Position numbers and translations under genes: made by a program. Positions 18,853 to 29,012 of a stretch of DNA of 64,000 nucleotides are shown in pieces. Numbering within the stretch: the first letter of the stretch is position 1; each line of letters begins with the position of its first letter. Where the stretch lies: contig CALGAN010000048.1 of assembly GCA_937951875.1 (NCBI GenBank), positions 62,001 through 126,000 of the forward strand, read 5' to 3'. The notes under the pieces are model-generated. The model was not told the origin of the DNA, searched no databases, and saw nothing but the letters and a program-made list of their open reading frames with translations. This DNA comes from an uncultured Alkalilimnicola sp. (lineage in GTDB: Bacteria; Pseudomonadota; Gammaproteobacteria; Nitrococcales; AK92).

Positions 18853-19938
18853 ATGGGTGAGGAGAATCAGCTCGCGCCGATCCGGGCCAAGATAGATGCG
18901 ATCGACGAGCAGATCCTCGCCTTGATCAGCGAAAGGGCGCGGCTGGCTCAGGAAGTCGCGCGGGTGAAGCGGGCGGCGGGCGAAGTCAGCGATTTCTACC
19001 GGCCGGAGCGCGAGGCCGAGATCCTGCGCCGAGTCAAGGCGAACAATCCCGGGCCGTTGCCGGACGAGGCCGTGCAGCGCCTGTTCCGCGAGCTGATGGC
19101 GGCGTGCCTGGCGTTGCAGCAGCCGCTCAAGGTGGCTTATTTCGGGCCGGAAGGGACATATACCCATGCCGCCACGCTCAAGCATTTCGGCAGCGCCGCG
19201 CAGCTTAGCCCGCTGGCGACCATCGATTTGGTGTTCCGCGACGTCGAAACCGGGGCCGCCAACTACGGCGTGGTGCCGGTGGAGAATTCCACCGAGGGCG
19301 TGGTCACCCATACGCTGGACCGCTTCCTGACCTCGCCGCTGCAGATCGTCGGCGAGGTGGATCTGCCGGTGCGCCACAACCTGCTCAGCCGCAGCGCCTC
19401 CATCGGCGAGATCCGCAAGATCTACGCCCACCAGCAATCGTTCGGCCAGTGCCGCGGCTGGCTCGACACCCACCTGCCCGGCGTGGCGAGGGAGGCGGTC
19501 AGCAGCAACGCCGAGGCGGCCCGACGGGCGGCGGCCGAGCCGGGCACTGCGGCGATCGCCAGCGAGGCGGCAGCCGAGATTTACGGACTCACCATCGTCC
19601 ACGCCAATATTCAGGACAGCGCGGTCAACACCACCCGCTTCCTGATCATCGGCCGGCAGTCGCCGCCGCCGACCGGCGACGACAAGACCTCGCTGGTGGT
19701 ATCGCGCAGCAATCAGCCCGGCGGGCTGTTCAAGCTGCTTGAGCCGCTGGCGCGCCACGGTTTGAATATGACGCGCATCGAATCGCGGCCGTCCCGGCAG
19801 GGCATGTGGGAGTACGTGTTCTTCATCGATCTGGCCGGCCATGTCGAGGACCCGGTGGTCAAGACCGCCTTGGAGGAAATGCGGGCCCAGGCCAGCCTGC
19901 TGAAGGTCCTTGGCTCCTATCCGCGCGCCGCACGCTGA
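18853..19938 (+). CDS. pheA: Bifunctional chorismate mutase/prephenate dehydratase
   Basis: P-protein of phenylalanine synthesis, 361 aa. Residues 1-90 are an AroQ chorismate mutase domain (IRAKIDAIDEQILALISERA), 93-280 the prephenate dehydratase with NTTRFLII near its end, and 285-361 an ACT domain with the ESRP feedback motif for phenylalanine. AAGAGG lies seven bases before the ATG. It is followed by hisC and tyrA, as in Pseudomonas. No attenuation leader is visible in the 17-base gap to serA. Confidence 0.96.
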   Translation: MGEENQLAPIRAKIDAIDEQILALISERARLAQEVARVKRAAGEVSDFYRPEREAEILRRVKANNPGPLPDEAVQRLFRELMAACLALQQPLKVAYFGPEGTYTHAATLKHFGSAAQLSPLATIDLVFRDVETGAANYGVVPVENSTEGVVTHTLDRFLTSPLQIVGEVDLPVRHNLLSRSASIGEIRKIYAHQQSFGQCRGWLDTHLPGVAREAVSSNAEAARRAAAEPGTAAIASEAAAEIYGLTIVHANIQDSAVNTTRFLIIGRQSPPPTGDDKTSLVVSRSNQPGGLFKLLEPLARHGLNMTRIESRPSRQGMWEYVFFIDLAGHVEDPVVKTALEEMRAQASLLKVLGSYPRAAR

Positions 19939-19975
19939 CCTATCGAACCACCACTGATTTCGCGGGTGCCGCTTC

Positions 19976-21130
19976 ATGTCCAACAGCACCGTATCGTTCT
20001 GCGATCTCGCCGTCCCCGGTGTGCAGCGTCTGCAGCCGTACCAGCCGGGCAAGCCCATTGAGGAGCTCGAGCGCGAGTACGGCATCAGCAACGTCGTCAA
20101 GCTCGCCTCCAACGAAAACCCGCTGGGCGCGAGCGCCAACGCCATCGCCGCCGCGCAGGCGGCGCTGGCCGAGATTCATCTCTATCCGGATGGCAACGCC
20201 TTCGCGCTGCGCCAGGCGCTGGCGGCCTTCCACGACTTCGATCCCGCGGGCATTACCCTGGGCGCCGGTTCCAACGACGTGCTGGATCTGGTGGCTCGCG
20301 CCTTCCTCGGCCCGGGCCGGGAGGCGGTGTTCGCCGAGCACGCGTTCGCGGTCTATCCGATCTCCACGCTGGCGGCGGGCGGTACGCCAGTGGTGGCGCC
20401 GGCCAACCCGCGCGACCACGCCCAGCCTTACGGTCACGACTTGGCGGCGCTGCGCGCGGCGATTAGCGAGCGTACCCGAGTGGTGTTCATCGCCAACCCG
20501 AACAACCCCACCGGCACCTGGCTGACGGCCGAGGAGCTGGAGGCGTTTATCGCCGACGTACCGCGCGACGTGATCGTGGTGCTGGACGAGGCCTATGTCG
20601 AATACGCCGCCGACATGCCCGGCTACCGCGAGGGCAGCGGGCTACTGGCGCGTTACCCCAACTTGATCGTCACCCGCACCTTCTCCAAGGCCTACGGCCT
20701 GGCCGGCCTGCGGGTCGGCTACGGGCTGTCGTCGCCGGAGATCGCCGATCTGCTCAACCGCGTGCGTCTGCCGTTCAACGTCAGCGTGCCGGCGCAGGCG
20801 GCGGCGGTGGCGGCGTTGGCCGATCAGGTCCATGTCACCGATTCCGTGCGCCTCAACCGCCAGGAAATGACGCGCCTGCAGGACAACCTGCGCGCCTTGG
20901 GGCTGAGCTGGCTGCCGTCGGCCGGCAACTTCCTGTGCGTGGAGGTCGGCCCGCGCGCGGCCGACGTTTACGAAGGACTGCTGCGGCGTGGCGTGATCGT
21001 GCGCCCGGTGGGCGGCGGCTATAAGCTGCCGACCTTCCTGCGCTTCAGCATCGGCCTGCCCGCCGAGAACGACCGCTTGCTGACCGCGCTGCGCGAGTTG
21101 CGCGACCAGGGTCTGGTGCAGGTCGGCTGA
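19976..21130 (+). CDS. hisC: Histidinol-phosphate/aromatic aminotransferase (HisC family)
   Basis: 384 aa class I/II PLP aminotransferase. Conserved: KLASNENPLGAS near the N-terminus, NPNNPTGT, DEAYVEYA and the PLP lysine Lys238 in TFSKAYGLAGLRVGY. HisC enzymes of this clade also transaminate aromatic keto acids. Its location between pheA and tyrA suggests an aromatic role in addition to, or instead of, histidine synthesis; the Pseudomonas counterpart is called hisC2. Confidence 0.93.
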   Translation: MSNSTVSFCDLAVPGVQRLQPYQPGKPIEELEREYGISNVVKLASNENPLGASANAIAAAQAALAEIHLYPDGNAFALRQALAAFHDFDPAGITLGAGSNDVLDLVARAFLGPGREAVFAEHAFAVYPISTLAAGGTPVVAPANPRDHAQPYGHDLAALRAAISERTRVVFIANPNNPTGTWLTAEELEAFIADVPRDVIVVLDEAYVEYAADMPGYREGSGLLARYPNLIVTRTFSKAYGLAGLRVGYGLSSPEIADLLNRVRLPFNVSVPAQAAAVAALADQVHVTDSVRLNRQEMTRLQDNLRALGLSWLPSAGNFLCVEVGPRAADVYEGLLRRGVIVRPVGGGYKLPTFLRFSIGLPAENDRLLTALRELRDQGLVQVG

Positions 21131-21131
21131 C

Positions 21132-22004
21132 ATGGCGCTCATCGAGCAACTTACCGTCATCGGGGTGGGGCTGATCGGCGGCTCGCTGGCGCGGGCGCTG
21201 AAGGCGGCCGGTGTGGTGCGAACCGTGGTCGGCGGCGGCCGCGGCGAGGCCAACCTGCGTCGGGCGCTGGAGCTCGGCGTGGTCGACCGCTACGAGCTGG
21301 ACCTGGCCGAGGCCGCGCGCGGCGCCGACATGGTGGTGGTCGGCGTGCCACTGGGGGCGATGCGGCCGGTGTTCGAGGCCATCGCCCCGACGCTCGGCCC
21401 CGACACCATCGTCACCGACGTCGGCAGCGCCAAGGCCACGGTGGTGGCCGACGCGCGCGCGGCGTTCGGGCCGCGGCCGACCTTCGTGCCCGGCCATCCC
21501 ATCGCCGGCACCGAGAAGAGCGGGGTAGAGGCCTCGTTCCCCGAGCTGTTCCAGCGCCGCAAGGTCATTCTCACGCCGCTGGCCGAGACCGATCCGCAGG
21601 CCACCGCCCGGGTGCGGGCGATGTGGGAGGCGGCCGGCGCCCAGGTGGTGGAGATGTCGGTCGAGCATCATGACGACATCCTGGCCGCCACCTCGCATCT
21701 GCCGCATGTGCTGGCGTACGGTCTGGTCGATACGCTGTCGCGCTGGGACGATAGCCGCGAGATCTTCCAGTTCGCCGCCGGCGGCTTCCGCGATTTCACG
21801 CGGATCGCCTCGTCCGATCCCATCATGTGGCGCGACATCTGCGTCGCCAACCGCGAAGCGGTGGCGGCGGCGCTGGAGCGCTACATGGAGGATCTCGTCA
21901 TCTTGCTGGAGCTGGTCAGGAAAGGCGACGGCGAGGCGCTCGAAGCGGTGTTCCGCCGCGCCAAGCAGGCGCGCGACCGGTTCACCGCCATGCTCGAACA
22001 ATAG
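21132..22004 (+). CDS. tyrA: Prephenate (arogenate) dehydrogenase
   Basis: 290 aa TyrA-type NAD(P) dehydrogenase of tyrosine synthesis. The dinucleotide motif VIGVGLIGGSLARAL is at 8-22, GHPIAGTEKSGVEAS carries the catalytic His, and SHLPHVLAYGL and IASSDPIMWRDI are family blocks. It begins one base after hisC. In Pseudomonas TyrA and AroA are one fused protein; here a stop and 12-base spacer separate them. Confidence 0.95.
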   Translation: MALIEQLTVIGVGLIGGSLARALKAAGVVRTVVGGGRGEANLRRALELGVVDRYELDLAEAARGADMVVVGVPLGAMRPVFEAIAPTLGPDTIVTDVGSAKATVVADARAAFGPRPTFVPGHPIAGTEKSGVEASFPELFQRRKVILTPLAETDPQATARVRAMWEAAGAQVVEMSVEHHDDILAATSHLPHVLAYGLVDTLSRWDDSREIFQFAAGGFRDFTRIASSDPIMWRDICVANREAVAAALERYMEDLVILLELVRKGDGEALEAVFRRAKQARDRFTAMLEQ

Positions 22005-22016
22005 ACGGAGTTTTTC

Positions 22017-23339
22017 ATGCAACAGCAGGCCAACGTCCGATACACGGTCAGCCCCGGCGGCAAGCTCAGTGGGCGCGCCCGCGTGCCCGGCGACAAATCC
22101 ATCTCTCACCGCTCGATCATGCTGGGGGCGCTGGCGGAGGGCGTGACCGAGATTTCCGGCTTCCTCGAGGGCGAGGACGCGCTTGCCACCATCGAGGCCT
22201 TCCGCGCTATGGGCGTGCGCATCGATGGTCCGGTCGACGGACGGGTCACCGTGCACGGCGTCGGCCTGCACGGCCTGCAGGCGCCCAAGGCGCCGATCTA
22301 CTGCGGTAATTCCGGCACCTCCATGCGCCTGCTCTCGGGCATCCTCGCCGCCCAGCCGTTCGATTCGGTGCTGACCGGCGATCCGTCGCTGTCGCGCCGG
22401 CCGATGCGGCGGGTGGTGGAGCCCTTGAGCCGCATGGGGGCGCGCATCGATACCACCGAGAACGGCACTTGCCCGCTGCGCATCCACGGCGGCCAGGCTC
22501 TGCGCGGCATCGCTTACCAGTCGCCGGTGGCCAGTGCTCAGGTGAAGTCCGCGATCCTGCTCGCCGGCCTCTACGCCGAGGGTCGCACCAGCGTCAGCGA
22601 GCCGGCGGTGTCGCGCGACCACACCGAGCGCATGCTCGCCGGCATGGGTTACGCGATCCAGCGCGACGGCAACACGGTCTGCCTCGAGGGCGGCGGGCGC
22701 CTGCGGGCGACGTCGATCGAAGTGCCGGCCGATATCTCCTCGGCCGCCTTCTTCCTGGTCGGCGCCAGCATCGCCGAGGGTTCGGACTTGGTCTTGGAGC
22801 ACGTCGGCATCAACCCCACGCGTACCGGCGTGATCGACATCCTGCGGCTCATGGGCGCGGACATCGAGGTGCTCAATCCGCGCGAGGTGGGCGGCGAGCC
22901 GGTGGCGGACCTGCGCGTGCGCTCGGCCAAGCTGCGCGGCGTGCGCATCCCCGAGGAGCTGGTGCCGCTGGCGATCGACGAGTTCCCGGTGCTGTTCGTC
23001 GCCGCCGCCTGCGCCGAGGGAGAGACCTTGCTGACCGGCGCCGAGGAGCTGCGGGTCAAGGAGAGCGACCGCATCGCCGTGATGGCCGAGGGCCTGCGCT
23101 CGCTCGGCGTCGACGCCGAGGCGCTGCCGGACGGCATGCGCATCCGCGGCGGGCGGCCCTACGGCGGCGGCCACATCCACAGCCGCAGCGATCACCGCAT
23201 CGCCATGTCGTTCACCATCGCCGCGCTGCGCGCCGAAGGGGAGATCGTGATCGACGACTGCGCCAACGTGAACACCTCTTTCCCGGGATTCGCCCAGCTG
23301 GCGCGGCAACTGGGCCTGAGCATCCGCGTGGAGGCCTGA
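22017..23339 (+). CDS. aroA: 3-phosphoshikimate 1-carboxyvinyltransferase (EPSP synthase)
   Basis: 440 aa shikimate-pathway enzyme joining PEP and shikimate-3-phosphate. Motifs include GDKSISHRSIMLGALAEG near the N-terminus, YCGNSGTSMRLLSG for PEP binding, and the C-terminal RVKESDRIAVMAEGL and SDHRIAMSF blocks. The YCGNSGTSMR form (Ser after Thr-Gly region replaced) resembles class II-like variants, but glyphosate sensitivity cannot be called from this. It stops four bases before cmk. Confidence 0.96.
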   Translation: MQQQANVRYTVSPGGKLSGRARVPGDKSISHRSIMLGALAEGVTEISGFLEGEDALATIEAFRAMGVRIDGPVDGRVTVHGVGLHGLQAPKAPIYCGNSGTSMRLLSGILAAQPFDSVLTGDPSLSRRPMRRVVEPLSRMGARIDTTENGTCPLRIHGGQALRGIAYQSPVASAQVKSAILLAGLYAEGRTSVSEPAVSRDHTERMLAGMGYAIQRDGNTVCLEGGGRLRATSIEVPADISSAAFFLVGASIAEGSDLVLEHVGINPTRTGVIDILRLMGADIEVLNPREVGGEPVADLRVRSAKLRGVRIPEELVPLAIDEFPVLFVAAACAEGETLLTGAEELRVKESDRIAVMAEGLRSLGVDAEALPDGMRIRGGRPYGGGHIHSRSDHRIAMSFTIAALRAEGEIVIDDCANVNTSFPGFAQLARQLGLSIRVEA

Positions 23340-23343
23340 GCGC

Positions 23344-24051
23344 ATGACGGTGCCGACGCCGGTCATCACCATCGACGGTCCCAGCGGTTCCGGCAAAGGC
23401 ACCGTGGCCCGCCTCATCGCCACCCGGCTGGGGTGGCATCTGCTCGACAGCGGCGCGCTCTACCGTGTGCTGGGCCTCTACGCCCAGCGCCAGGGCGTGG
23501 CTCTGGACGACGAGGAACGACTCGGTCTGCTGGCCCGGGAACTGCCGGTGACTTTCGTAGTCGATGCCAACATGGATCAGCGAATCCTGCTGGCGGGCGA
23601 GGATGTTTCCCTCGCCATCCGCACCGAGGAAGCGGGCAGCGCGGCGTCGCAGGTGGCGGCGCTGCCGGTGGCGCGCGCCGGCCTGCTGGAGCGGCAGCGC
23701 GAGTTCCGGCAGCCGCCGGGCCTGGTGGCGGACGGGCGCGACATGGGCACCGTGGTGTTCAGCGACGCGCCGGTGAAAATCTTCCTGGTCGCCAGTGTTG
23801 AAGAGCGTGCTCGCCGCCGCCATAAGCAGTTGATCGAACAAGGGCTCGATGGTAACCTCCTCACCCTTTTAAGGGACATCGCGGAGCGGGACCGGCGAGA
23901 CGCCACCCGTGCCGTCGCGCCCTTGAAGCCTGCCGATGACGCCGTGACGGTGGATTCCACCGGCCTCGGCATCGAGGCAGTGGTAGAGCGGGTCCTCCAG
24001 ATCGCCGAAAGCCGTCTGGGGGCTTCGCTATTGGGGAAAGACGCTCGCTGA
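23344..24051 (+). CDS. cmk: Cytidylate kinase
   Basis: 235 aa (d)CMP kinase. The P-loop is GPSGSGKGT at 12-20, followed by the LLDSGALYRVLGLYA substrate block, DGRDMGTVVF and the lid region RARRRHKQL. The ATG at 23344 follows the aroA stop by four bases. The cmk-rpsA-ihfB order is the standard gammaproteobacterial one. Confidence 0.96.
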   Translation: MTVPTPVITIDGPSGSGKGTVARLIATRLGWHLLDSGALYRVLGLYAQRQGVALDDEERLGLLARELPVTFVVDANMDQRILLAGEDVSLAIRTEEAGSAASQVAALPVARAGLLERQREFRQPPGLVADGRDMGTVVFSDAPVKIFLVASVEERARRRHKQLIEQGLDGNLLTLLRDIAERDRRDATRAVAPLKPADDAVTVDSTGLGIEAVVERVLQIAESRLGASLLGKDAR

Positions 24052-24131
24052 GCCCGCTGTGGCGGCGACGTCTTTCGTGGGTTCAATCTCAACCTTTATC
24101 AGTGCCTTTCGGGGCCTGGGAATTTAATTTC

Positions 24132-25805
<1,674 letters not shown>

Positions 25806-25817
25806 GCCCAAAGTCCT

Positions 25818-25840
25818 GCCGGGCGGCCAGTCCGCCCGGC
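25818..25840 (+). terminator. Stem-loop after rpsA
   Basis: GCCGGGCGG (25818-25826) pairs with CCGCCCGGC (25832-25840) across a CCAGT loop. No T-run follows, so it may be a 3' stabiliser or weak terminator between rpsA and ihfB. Confidence 0.5.
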
Positions 25841-25927
25841 TATCGCAGATTCATTTCAGCACCGGTACGTCGCCGGCGCCGTGTCGCTTGCTTCGCGGCG
25901 CCCCGTCGTACGGGTTGAGAAGCCAGG

Positions 25928-26227
25928 ATGACCAAGTCTGAGCTGATCGAAATCATTGCCTCGAAGCAGCAGCACCTTGCCTATCGGGACGTGGAACTGG
26001 CGGTGAAGACTGTGCTCGAGCAAATGAGCGAGGCGCTTGCCAACGGGCAGCGAATCGAGATCCGCGGGTTCGGCAGCTTCTCGCTGCACCACCGGCCACC
26101 GCGAATCGGCCGCAACCCCAAGACCGGCGAGCCGGTGGCTCTGCCGGGCAAGTATGTTCCGCATTTCAAGCCGGGCAAGGAAATGCGCGAGCGCGTCAAC
26201 GAGCGACGCGAGCAGCATTCCGCCTGA
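25928..26227 (+). CDS. ihfB: Integration host factor subunit beta
   Basis: 99 aa HU/IHF-family DNA-bending protein. The start MTKSELIEIIA and the DNA-intercalating beta-arm segment RIGRNPKTGEPV, with the conserved Pro, identify IhfB. The ASKQQHLAYRDVELAVKTVLEQM dimer helices match the beta subunit. It forms a heterodimer with IhfA, whose gene is about 15 kb downstream in the same window. Confidence 0.96.
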   Translation: MTKSELIEIIASKQQHLAYRDVELAVKTVLEQMSEALANGQRIEIRGFGSFSLHHRPPRIGRNPKTGEPVALPGKYVPHFKPGKEMRERVNERREQHSA

Positions 26228-26235
26228 GCTCTTGC

Positions 26236-26260
26236 AACGGGTCCTTCGGGACCCGTTTCC
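26236..26260 (+). terminator. Rho-independent terminator after ihfB
   Basis: AACGGGTCC (26236-26244), TTCG tetraloop, GGACCCGTT (26249-26257), then a short T-rich stretch. It separates rpsA-ihfB from lapA-lapB. Confidence 0.75.
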
Positions 26261-26325
26261 TTATCCGGATTCCGCAGGCCATAATGCTTTCGGCCCGCTC
26301 CAATCGAGCGGCAGGAAAGGGGGCC

Positions 26326-26619
26326 ATGCGCAGGCTGATCGGATTCATCGTACTTCTCCTGGTCGTTGCCGTCGGGTTGAGCTTTGCGTTGGCGAACGCC
26401 CGACCGGTAGAGGTGGAGTACTTCTTCGGACTGGTTACGATTCCGTTGTCGCTGGCGCTGGTGATCGCGCTAGTGTGCGGCGCGCTGCTCGGTATGCTGT
26501 CAGCGATCGGATTGTTGCTGCGGCAAAGACGCGAGACCCAACGCCTGCGCCGCCGCTTGAGCCAGGTCGAGCAGGAGCTCAGCGAGCTCCGCAAGTTACC
26601 GCTGCGGGAACAGACCTGA
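26326..26619 (+). CDS. lapA: LapA family inner-membrane protein
   Basis: 97 aa protein from the ATG at 26326, preceded by AGGAAAGGGGG. Two hydrophobic segments (about 3-22 and 40-63) are separated by ARPVEVEYFFGLVTIPLSL, the LapA/DUF1049 signature. A basic coiled-coil tail follows (RRETQRLRRRLSQVEQEL). LapA works with LapB in regulating LPS assembly via LpxC turnover. The stop overlaps the lapB start by one base (TGATG). Confidence 0.9.
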   Translation: MRRLIGFIVLLLVVAVGLSFALANARPVEVEYFFGLVTIPLSLALVIALVCGALLGMLSAIGLLLRQRRETQRLRRRLSQVEQELSELRKLPLREQT

Positions 26620-27782
26620 TGCTTGAGCTGCTGTGGATGCTGTTGCCGGTGGCGGCGCTGTCCGGCTGGTACGCCGGACGGCGCGGGCAGCAAGCGCCGG
26701 CACCGGCACGAAGCGGCGACCACGGCGGCTACTTCAAGGGCATCAACTACCTTCTCAACGAGCAGCCCGACAAGGCGATCGAAGTGTTCACCCAAATGGT
26801 CGAGGTGGACAGCGATACCGTCGAAACCCACCTGGCGCTCGGCAATTTGTTTCGTCGTCGCGGCGAGGTCGACCGCGCCATCCGCATTCATCAGAATTTG
26901 GTTGCCCGTCCATCGCTGACCGCCGAGCAGCGCGCGTACGCGCTGCTCGAGCTGGGCGAGGACTATATGCGGGCCGGGCTGCTGGATCGCGCCGAGAGCC
27001 TGTTCAAGCAGGTGGTCTCGTCCGGCGTGCATGTGCAGGCGGCGTTGCGACAGCTGCTGGTGATCTATCAGCAGACGCAGGAATGGGAGAAGGCCATCGA
27101 CGTCGCCAAGCGGCTGCGGAGAGAATACGGCGGCGACAGCGGGCGACTGATCGCGCAGATGATGTGCGAGCAGGCCGAACAAGCGCGCGCGGCCGGCGAT
27201 CTCGCCGGCGCTCGGCAAAAGCTCAAGCGCGCCTTGTCGTACGATGCGAACTGCGTGCGCGCCAGCCTCATCCTCGGTGCGATAGCGCAGAAGGAGCGAC
27301 GCTGGAACGCAGCGCTGAAGGCCTACCGGCGCGTGGTTGAGCAGGACATCGAGTTCCTGCCGGAAATCCTCGTCCCGATGCGGCACTGCCATGCCGAGCT
27401 GCGCACGGAGGACGAATATTGCCGCTTTCTGGAGAGCGTCGTGCCGCGCTTTCCGGGGCCGGCGCCGGTGCTCATGCTGAGCGAGCTGATCAGGCAGCGC
27501 GAGGGCACCGCCGCGGCGGCGGACTTCCTCGCCCGCCGCCTGCGCGAGTTGCCGTCCATCGGCGGCTTATCCGGATTGATCGAACTGAGCTTGGACAGTT
27601 CGCCGGAGGAGGTGCGCAGGAACCTGGAAGTGGTGCACGATGTCGTGCAGCGCTTGGCCAAGGGGCAGGCCGGCTACGGTTGCTCCCGCTGCGGCTTCGC
27701 CGGCAAGACTTTGTACTGGCAGTGTCCGGGGTGTCGCACCTGGTCCACCGTCAAGCCGCTCACTGGAGTCAAAGGAACCTAA
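26619..27782 (+). CDS. lapB: Lipopolysaccharide assembly protein LapB (YciM)
   Basis: 387 aa. An N-terminal membrane anchor (LLWMLLPVAALSGWYAG) is followed by TPR repeats from about residue 40 to 340 (YLLNEQPDKAIEVF, ALGNLFRRRGEVDRAIRIH and so on) and a C-terminal rubredoxin-like metal knuckle formed by Cys355, Cys358, Cys369 and Cys372. LapB delivers LpxC to FtsH and so limits LPS synthesis. Coupled to lapA upstream and pyrF immediately downstream, the same neighbours as in E. coli. Confidence 0.96.
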   Translation: MLELLWMLLPVAALSGWYAGRRGQQAPAPARSGDHGGYFKGINYLLNEQPDKAIEVFTQMVEVDSDTVETHLALGNLFRRRGEVDRAIRIHQNLVARPSLTAEQRAYALLELGEDYMRAGLLDRAESLFKQVVSSGVHVQAALRQLLVIYQQTQEWEKAIDVAKRLRREYGGDSGRLIAQMMCEQAEQARAAGDLAGARQKLKRALSYDANCVRASLILGAIAQKERRWNAALKAYRRVVEQDIEFLPEILVPMRHCHAELRTEDEYCRFLESVVPRFPGPAPVLMLSELIRQREGTAAAADFLARRLRELPSIGGLSGLIELSLDSSPEEVRRNLEVVHDVVQRLAKGQAGYGCSRCGFAGKTLYWQCPGCRTWSTVKPLTGVKGT

Positions 27783-28517
27783 ATGCAGCAAATGACCGAA
27801 GCGTTTGGGCCGCGCGTCATCGTCGCCCTGGATTATCCGGATGCCCGTCCGGCGTTGGCGTTGGCCGAGCAGCTCGATCCGGCCCGATGCCGGCTGAAAG
27901 TCGGCAAGGAGCTGTTCGTGCGTGCCGGTCCGGCGCTGGTCGAAGCGCTGCAGCGGCGCGGTTTCGAAATCTTTCTGGACCTGAAGTTCCACGACATTCC
28001 CAACACCGTGGCCGGCGCCTGCCGCGCCGCCGCGGAGCTGGGCGTGTGGATGGTGAACGTACACGCGCTCGGCGGATCGGCCATGATGGCGGCCGCACGG
28101 GAAGCGGTGGATCGCGCTGCCAAGCGGCCGCTGCTGATCGCCGTCACCGTACTTACCAGCCACGGTGGTGACACCCTGCAAGAGCTTGGCATCGAGCAGA
28201 CACCGGCGCAGCTGGTGCAGCGTCTGGCGCGCCTGGCCCATGCCCAAGGCTTGGACGGTGTAGTGTGCTCGGCGCAAGAGGCGCGCATGCTCAAGCAGGC
28301 CGAAGGCGATGACTTCCGCCTGGTGACACCCGGCATACGTCCCGCAACGGCCGAGGCCGGTGATCAGCAGCGCATCGCTACTCCCGCCCAGGCGATCGCC
28401 GACGGCGTCGACTATCTGGTGATCGGGCGCCCGATCACGCAGGCGGCGCGGCCTCTGGAGGCCTTGGCCGCCATCGAACGTGAAATTTTTGCTGCTCAGG
28501 GAGGCAATCGCTGCTAG
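27783..28517 (+). CDS. pyrF: Orotidine 5'-phosphate decarboxylase
   Basis: 244 aa TIM-barrel enzyme of the last step of UMP synthesis. The catalytic cluster Asp66-x-Lys68-x2-Asp71 is in FLDLKFHDIPNT; ALDYPD near the N-terminus and VTPGIRP near the C-terminus bind the substrate. The ATG directly follows the lapB stop with no spacer, so translation is probably coupled. Confidence 0.97.
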   Translation: MQQMTEAFGPRVIVALDYPDARPALALAEQLDPARCRLKVGKELFVRAGPALVEALQRRGFEIFLDLKFHDIPNTVAGACRAAAELGVWMVNVHALGGSAMMAAAREAVDRAAKRPLLIAVTVLTSHGGDTLQELGIEQTPAQLVQRLARLAHAQGLDGVVCSAQEARMLKQAEGDDFRLVTPGIRPATAEAGDQQRIATPAQAIADGVDYLVIGRPITQAARPLEALAAIEREIFAAQGGNRC

Positions 28518-28614
28518 CTTTGCCTGGCCGCTCTCCATGGGTGGCATGAGGGGGGAGCGAACAGCTCCCTCAAAGGGAAGGAATAACAACGTTGGAAAAG
28601 GAGTTTCGAAAAAA

Positions 28615-28875
28615 ATGTTGTTGCGACGCTTGCTTTTGGCTGCTTCCTTGACGCTGCTGCCGCTGGGCGCGTGGGCCGGGCCGGTCAACATCAACAGCGC
28701 CGACGCGGCCACCATAGCGGCCAGCCTCAACGGTATCGGGTTGAAGAAAGCTGAGGAGATCGTTGCCTACCGCAAAGCCAACGGCCCGTTCAAGTCGGTG
28801 GACGATCTCGCCAAGGTCAAGGGCGTGGGTAAGAAGACGATCGAAGCCAATCGTCAGCTGATCCTGCTCAAGTAA
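28615..28875 (+). CDS. comEA: ComEA-like helix-hairpin-helix DNA-binding protein
   Basis: 86 aa with a signal peptide (MLLRRLLLAASLTLLPLGAWA) and one ComEA (HhH)2 domain: NINSADAATIAASLNGIGLKKA then FKSVDDLAKVKGVGKKTIE. The ATG at 28615 is preceded by AAGGAG (28598-28603). Secreted ComEA proteins bind incoming DNA in the periplasm during natural transformation, but short solo versions are common in non-competent bacteria. Its downstream neighbour galU is separated by a 13-bp stem. Confidence 0.88.
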   Translation: MLLRRLLLAASLTLLPLGAWAGPVNINSADAATIAASLNGIGLKKAEEIVAYRKANGPFKSVDDLAKVKGVGKKTIEANRQLILLK

Positions 28876-28883
28876 CCTTGCCG

Positions 28884-28913
28884 CACGGGAGCCGTCAGCC
28901 GACGGCTCCCGTG
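28884..28913 (+). terminator. Strong stem-loop after comEA
   Basis: A perfect 13-bp stem (CACGGGAGCCGTC at 28884-28896, GACGGCTCCCGTG at 28901-28913) with an AGCC loop. No T-tract follows, so termination efficiency is uncertain. Confidence 0.6.
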
Positions 28914-29012
28914 TGTCGATGCCGGTGGTCGCTCTTGGGGACGGGCAGGAGCCGCCACCAGTTTGTTTTTTCCGGTTTTTGTTCCAAGCGGAATTGTGGA
29001 GATCACCCATTC

